Below are positions 7,357 through 12,200 of a stretch of 14,687 bases of DNA, one piece after another. Every line of letters starts with the position of its first letter. Position 1 is the stretch's first letter. The translations under genes and the position numbers were made by a program. The stretch is taken from assembly GCA_030040595.1 (NCBI GenBank), contig JASHTL010000118.1, positions 1 to 14,687 of the forward strand, given 5' to 3'. The notes below the pieces were generated by a model that ran no database searches, had not been told where the DNA came from, and saw only the letters and a list, made by a program, of their open reading frames with translations. Source of the stretch: Microcaldota archaeon (lineage in GTDB: Archaea > Micrarchaeota > Micrarchaeia > Micrarchaeales > CABMGC01).

Positions 7357-7467
7357 CTGAGATCCGCAGTGGAATATCTCTCAACCTATTACCGAACGGT
7401 CATGATAATAATTGCCGCAACTGTTGACGCTTACACAGTCTTCCAACGAACACGAGATGGCTTTTAA
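7357..7467 (+). pseudogene. Relic of a class III signal peptide / pilin-like N-terminus
   Basis: Frame 1 from 7357 reads LRSAVEYLSTYYRTVMIIIA and continues ATVDAYTVFQRTRDGF to TAA at 7465-7467. The core SAVEYLSTY matches SAVEYLTTY of the 2780 protein at 8 of 9 positions and SAIEYITTY of the 9207 protein at 6 of 9. The following segment is only partly hydrophobic and contains charged residues, so it looks decayed. There is no ATG immediately upstream. The TAA overlaps the predicted TATA element of the next gene. It is either a leftover start of a lost paralogue or a chance similarity; the former is more likely given its neighbours. Confidence 0.5.
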
Positions 7468-7470
7468 GCC
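7462..7470 (+). promoter_or_regulatory. Predicted TATA box of the DUF2079-family gene
   Basis: TTTTAAGCC has its TTTAA core centred 27 nt upstream of ATG 7492, which fits a leaderless transcript. A second TTTAA at 7484-7488 is too close to the ATG to be the TATA box. Confidence 0.5.
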
Positions 7471-7491
7471 TTCTTGCCAATTCTTTAAAGC

Positions 7492-9063
7492 ATGGAAAGG
7501 AGGAACGCTCATCCAGGGATTGATCTTTATCTTGTCTCGGCCATCATCCTTGCAGTAGTATTTGCCTCTTTCTGGATAACTTCAACAAATTACGTTTACG
7601 GCACATTCAACGACGGCTACTCCGATATGGGGCAGCTGCCTTCCTCGTTATTCATGCATCTCTATTATCCATACCTTACGCAGGGTCTGCAATACCTCGC
7701 CTTTGGGACGCATATCTCCTTCTTCGCTCTCCTGCTCATTCCTGGATTTGCATTATGGAGCAGTCCGATGTATGTGGTTGCACTCCAGGACATCTTTGTT
7801 GCGCTTGCCGGAATCATGGCCTACGTAATCTGCAGGGACATCCTCAAGAGCAGGCCGTTCGGGCTGATAATGGCGATTCTCTTCTTCCTCAACGCAGGTA
7901 TAATGGGCGCAGTAAACTTCAACGTCCACCTTGAGGGCTTCCTTCCGTTCTTCTATCTCCTCTCGTTTTACTTCTACATGAAAGGCAGAATGCGCTGGTT
8001 CATTGTAAGCATCGCCCTTCTCCTGTCTATAATGGAAACCATGCCATTCATCGCAGGCACTCTGATAGCGGGACTCTTGTTCTACGAATATCTCCACTAT
8101 GTGAAATCTCCTTCGTTTGACAAAAAGGTCCACAGGCGCAGAATGATGGCTCTTGGCATTGCCATAATCCTGGTCATCGCGTTTGAGTTGTTCTACATAT
8201 GGGCGGTAAGGACGCTGCTCTATGATTACAGTGCCGGGATGTACGGGTCGCTGCCTCCTGATGCAAGGGTCATAGACTTTGTTACCCCGCAGATAGGCGC
8301 GCTACTAAACCCATCCAACATAGGAAAGGACCAGGCGCTATTCTACTACGCCCTGGCAGGGGCAGCGATGCTCTTCCTCTCTTTTGGAATAACCTCGTTG
8401 GTTGACCCGGTACTCACTGCAATACTCCTTGGTCTCTGGCTGACGGAAGTATTCTTCCTGGACAACTGGGGATTCGCGCTTCCAACCTTCCAGTACTACC
8501 TGTATGTGACGGGAAGCGCACTCGTTGCATCGGTCCTTGGAATATCAATCTTGCAGGAAAGAAGGAAGAGAAGGAACAGGATCGCCGGTTTCCTCTCCCG
8601 CAATTTAAATTATGTCAGGGCCGCTGCCCTGCCTATCGGAATTATCGCGTCAGCAATTCCGTTTCTCTATCTTTACGCGAGCATGCACGGCACAATGTTC
8701 GGCTTCATTTACCACGGCTCAGGAACACTCTCCAGTTATACTGGAATAGACAATGCGCTTGCCTCGATACCTTACAACGCGACAGTAATGGCGCAGTCGG
8801 TAATATACCCGCACTTTGAGCACAACATGCAGCTTGAATTATCGCCAGTAGTGCACCAGATCGTCTTTACATCCAAGGGCTATGCAGCCGTAAATTACAC
8901 CTTTTACTGGTTTAAACCCCAGTACATAGCGATCTACAGGAACAGTTCAACTTATGACGAGGAAATGAACTCCAGCAGCTTCAACGTCTACAGCTACATG
9001 GGCGACAACTACTCCGTATACTACAACTCGACAGACGGTTTTGAGATATTCAAGATGAAATAA
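7492..9063 (+). CDS. DUF2079-family polytopic membrane protein (putative GT-C-like glycosyltransferase)
   Basis: This encodes 523 residues with roughly ten hydrophobic helices and a soluble C-terminal part (about 400-523). It matches the DUF2079 pattern as I know it: an early SDMGQ loop (residues 44-48, equivalent to the acidic loop motif of the family), THISFFALLLIP (73-84), VVALQDIFVALAG (95-107), NVHLEGFLPF (144-153) and a conserved Glu in SIMETMPF (179-186). In the C-terminal part, SIPYNATVMAQSVIYPHFEH (425-444) resembles the IPxxAxVxAxxxxxPH motif. The family is thought to be related to GT-C lipid-sugar-dependent glycosyltransferases; no reaction is established. Position between two secreted, Asn-X-Ser/Thr-rich giants makes surface glycosylation a plausible role (inference). 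ATG 7492 is the first in-frame start and has correctly spaced TATA-like sequence. Confidence 0.8.
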   Translation: MERRNAHPGIDLYLVSAIILAVVFASFWITSTNYVYGTFNDGYSDMGQLPSSLFMHLYYPYLTQGLQYLAFGTHISFFALLLIPGFALWSSPMYVVALQDIFVALAGIMAYVICRDILKSRPFGLIMAILFFLNAGIMGAVNFNVHLEGFLPFFYLLSFYFYMKGRMRWFIVSIALLLSIMETMPFIAGTLIAGLLFYEYLHYVKSPSFDKKVHRRRMMALGIAIILVIAFELFYIWAVRTLLYDYSAGMYGSLPPDARVIDFVTPQIGALLNPSNIGKDQALFYYALAGAAMLFLSFGITSLVDPVLTAILLGLWLTEVFFLDNWGFALPTFQYYLYVTGSALVASVLGISILQERRKRRNRIAGFLSRNLNYVRAAALPIGIIASAIPFLYLYASMHGTMFGFIYHGSGTLSSYTGIDNALASIPYNATVMAQSVIYPHFEHNMQLELSPVVHQIVFTSKGYAAVNYTFYWFKPQYIAIYRNSSTYDEEMNSSSFNVYSYMGDNYSVYYNSTDGFEIFKMK

Positions 9064-9064
9064 T

Positions 9065-9136
9065 ATGCCCAGGCAGTACCAATCCGAGGACGGGAAGGTC
9101 AAGGCGCATCAGAAGGAACTGCCAAAGAGATATTAG
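9065..9136 (+). CDS. Possible 23-residue microprotein (doubtful)
   Basis: ATG 9065 starts 1 nt after the stop of the membrane-protein gene and reads MPRQYQSEDGKVKAHQKELP, then KRY and TAG. The peptide is very polar and basic with no hydrophobic stretch. No Shine-Dalgarno of its own is clear, so it could only be expressed by reinitiation after the upstream gene. I recognise no family. It is listed because its placement is tight and it fills half of the 143-bp gap, but a chance ORF of this length is quite possible. Confidence 0.2.
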   Translation: MPRQYQSEDGKVKAHQKELPKRY

Positions 9137-9175
9137 AGGATAGAGAGAAGGGCCGTCGGCAATTAGAGGCGCTAC

Positions 9176-9191
9176 ATTTAAGTATTATATA
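9176..9191 (+). promoter_or_regulatory. Predicted TATA box of the second giant surface-protein gene
   Basis: ATTTAAGTATTATATA is AT-rich. Its TTTAA core (9177-9181) is centred 28 nt before ATG 9207. As with the other two surface-locus genes, this predicts a leaderless mRNA, and no Shine-Dalgarno precedes the ATG. Confidence 0.6.
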
Positions 9192-9206
9192 GTCTAATCG
9201 TTCTCT

Positions 9207-12200
9207 ATGCATCAGAAGCCGAAGCAGCAGAAGCGGAAGCTTCAGTCGGCCATAGAGTACATAACCACCTATGCCTGGGCGATCGTAATCATAGTGGTAG
9301 TGCTCGCAGTCATATTCGCGCTTGACCTGTTCAGCAGCGGCAAATATACTCCTACCGAATGTACCATAGGCCAGGCGCTCACCTGCCAGAATGTATACAT
9401 CAGTACCAACGGAGTCGTCACCATACAGGTCATCCAGTCAGGGCCGGATCCCATCAACATAACATCTTACGGCTGCGAACAGAACAGTTCCATAAAGAAC
9501 CAGCAGGTGCCATATAATCCTCCGACAAACCAGATCTATCTTGCAATCGGCAAGTCGTATACATTCAGCGTGCAGTGCTACACCCCATCCAACGCGCCAG
9601 TATCGCTTGGAACAGGCAGCCTATTCAGCGGATCGGTGTTTGTAAACTACACTGACGCGGTCACAGGATACTCGACAACCGACATAGGGAAGGTCGTGCT
9701 GAAGGCCCAGCCAATCCTAACAACGTCGACCACAGTTCCGTCCTGCTACTCACTTACTCTATCTGCATCACCTTCGGGATCCGGGTCACTCTCACCAAAC
9801 GTTCTCAATTCTCCGGAATGCCCATCAGATTCGTATACCTATACTCCAAATCAGCAGATCACCCTTGTTGCTACTGCCAATTCAGGATACTCGTTCAATT
9901 CCTGGTCGGCAGGCTCGTTCACGTGCTCGAACAGCCTCACTACATGCAATGTGATCATGCCCACAGCATCAGCAACAGAGACAGCGGCGTTCTCGTCCAT
10001 ACCTACACAAATAGAATTCTGCACAGCTAACTCAAATGATGAGGAAAACAGCCTTACAGCTGGATCCGGCTGCGGCCTTTACTTCTGCGCCGGTTCTAAT
10101 TACAATGTGCAGCAATCCGGTTGGAGCTGGAACACTGATGTTGCAGGTCCCGGCGACTATGCTATCACAGGCGACCAGAACCCTGACGACTGCACAGTAG
10201 GCAGTTCAGACGTGTCTGACCAGGCCCTATCGGTGATAGGCTTCAACGGCGTCTCCCTCGGAGGCTACAGCATAATAAACACCCCTACCACTGCAACTGG
10301 CACTTCGAGCTACGAACTAACCTCAACAGGCAACGTGGTGATCCTGCTGGCATGCGGATATAACATTTGTGATTCATGTGTCTACGACTCTTGCGTTTAC
10401 CCGTCACTGCCATCAGGTTGCACAGTCGAGACAAGCGCGTACCTGCAGGGCGACAGCGACGACATGCTGAATGAGGTTGCATGGTGCCCGGAGCAGCCTG
10501 CAGGCATATATACGATAAATGGGATAGAGAGCGAGACTGACGATGACGTGGAGGTTGCGCTTCTCAGCGGTAGTAGTTCAGCGGTGTGTTATCAATTGAG
10601 CCTATCAGCGCCAGGCACGAACACACTTGCCGCAAGTCCAATCGAATCGTCAGGATGTCCGCCCAGCGAATACACAGGAGGTCAGGCACTCACACTTACC
10701 GCGACCGCCAGCACCGGCTACACATTCAACTCCTGGAGCGGCTCGTTCACAACATGCTCGAACAGCAATGACATATGCTCAGCAGCCATGCCTGGATCTT
10801 CAGCATACGAATCTGCAGCATTCTCTTGTTCAGTAGGAACACCGCTCCAAGTGCCTGCTGCCAGTCCTTCAGTCAGTTACATATACCAAGGCGAGACAGC
10901 TTACATTACCGATAGTGGCATCTGCGGCGGAACAGGAACGTATAAATATCAATGGTTCGCAACAACCGCAGGCAACAGCATCTTCACAGCAGCACAGGGA
11001 AACACCCTCTGCGGCACTTCAGCTAATACGTTGACATGCGCATTTGCCACTACTAACGCCATTGCAATAGGCACATACATGTTCGAGCTCAAAGTCACTG
11101 ACTCCGGAAGCCCAGCGAACAGCGTGACTTCTGCTGCAGCAAATGTAATACTCACCGCACCTCCATCGATGGGCCTCTGCACAGTAGGGGAGAATACAGA
11201 CTCCCTCACGCTCCAAGCAAGCGGAGGATGCGAAACCTACTTCTGCGCAGGAGCCAACTTGGATTCGGGAATGACCTCAGAGAACTTTAGCGCATTTGGT
11301 CCGTACTATGTAGCAATAGGCGAGACCTCCGCCGGTCCAGCCACATGTGCAGTATCGGGCCTGACCAACAATGCCTATATCGGCGCTCAATCGATGACCG
11401 TTATCGGATTCAATGGAGTATCGAATGACTATACACTCCTCGGCGCTTCGGACAACGCAGGCTCCTCAGCAGTTCAATCATATACCCTGACATCTCCATC
11501 GAGTGTCCTGATAGAAGTCGCCTGCGGCGGTGTTTACAATACCTGGCCTACTTCATGTGCCCAAGTACAACTTCCTCGCGGATGCGAAGTAGAAGCGGAG
11601 GAAAACGTAAAGCTCAATGGTTATGGCAGTGTAGAGACTGCGATATGCTCAGATCAGCCCGCAGGCACATATAATGTATCCTCCTATACCTGGTGGGATC
11701 TCACCCTTGACGGAAGTGTTGCCTACATCGATACATACATATATCTTCTTGGTTCTGGCGGAATAGATATGCCGCTCTGGGTTCAGGCCCCAACTCCTGC
11801 AACTAACATAATCCTGCAGGGCCAGACAACATCAATAGTAGATGGCAATGCAAGTTTCGTGGGAGCCAGCGGAGGAAGCCCGTCATACCACTACCAATGG
11901 CTTGCAACAGCCGCTGGCGGCTCCACATTCACCGCAGCCCAAGGCAATTCACTCTGCGGGGCTTCAGCAGACACGTATACATGCTCGTTTTCCACAAGTA
12001 CTTCCACCACAGTAGGCAAATATATGTTCGAGCTGCAGGTAACCGACAGCGGAGTGCCTGCAAACGTTGCTGATTCGGCTCCAGCCAATGTCACATTGGA
12101 GTCGACAGGCAGCAGCATTTCTTATATCTACTGCATAAGCACAGGACTCGGTCTTGGAGATGTTGCCTATTCCGCAGTCATATCAGACGGCTTAATAAGC

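Noticed and set aside
6773..7491. Insertion sequence or transposon as the cause of the broken region
   Set aside because: No transposase motif, terminal inverted repeats or target-site duplication were seen. All recognisable content is module fragments of the neighbouring surface genes.
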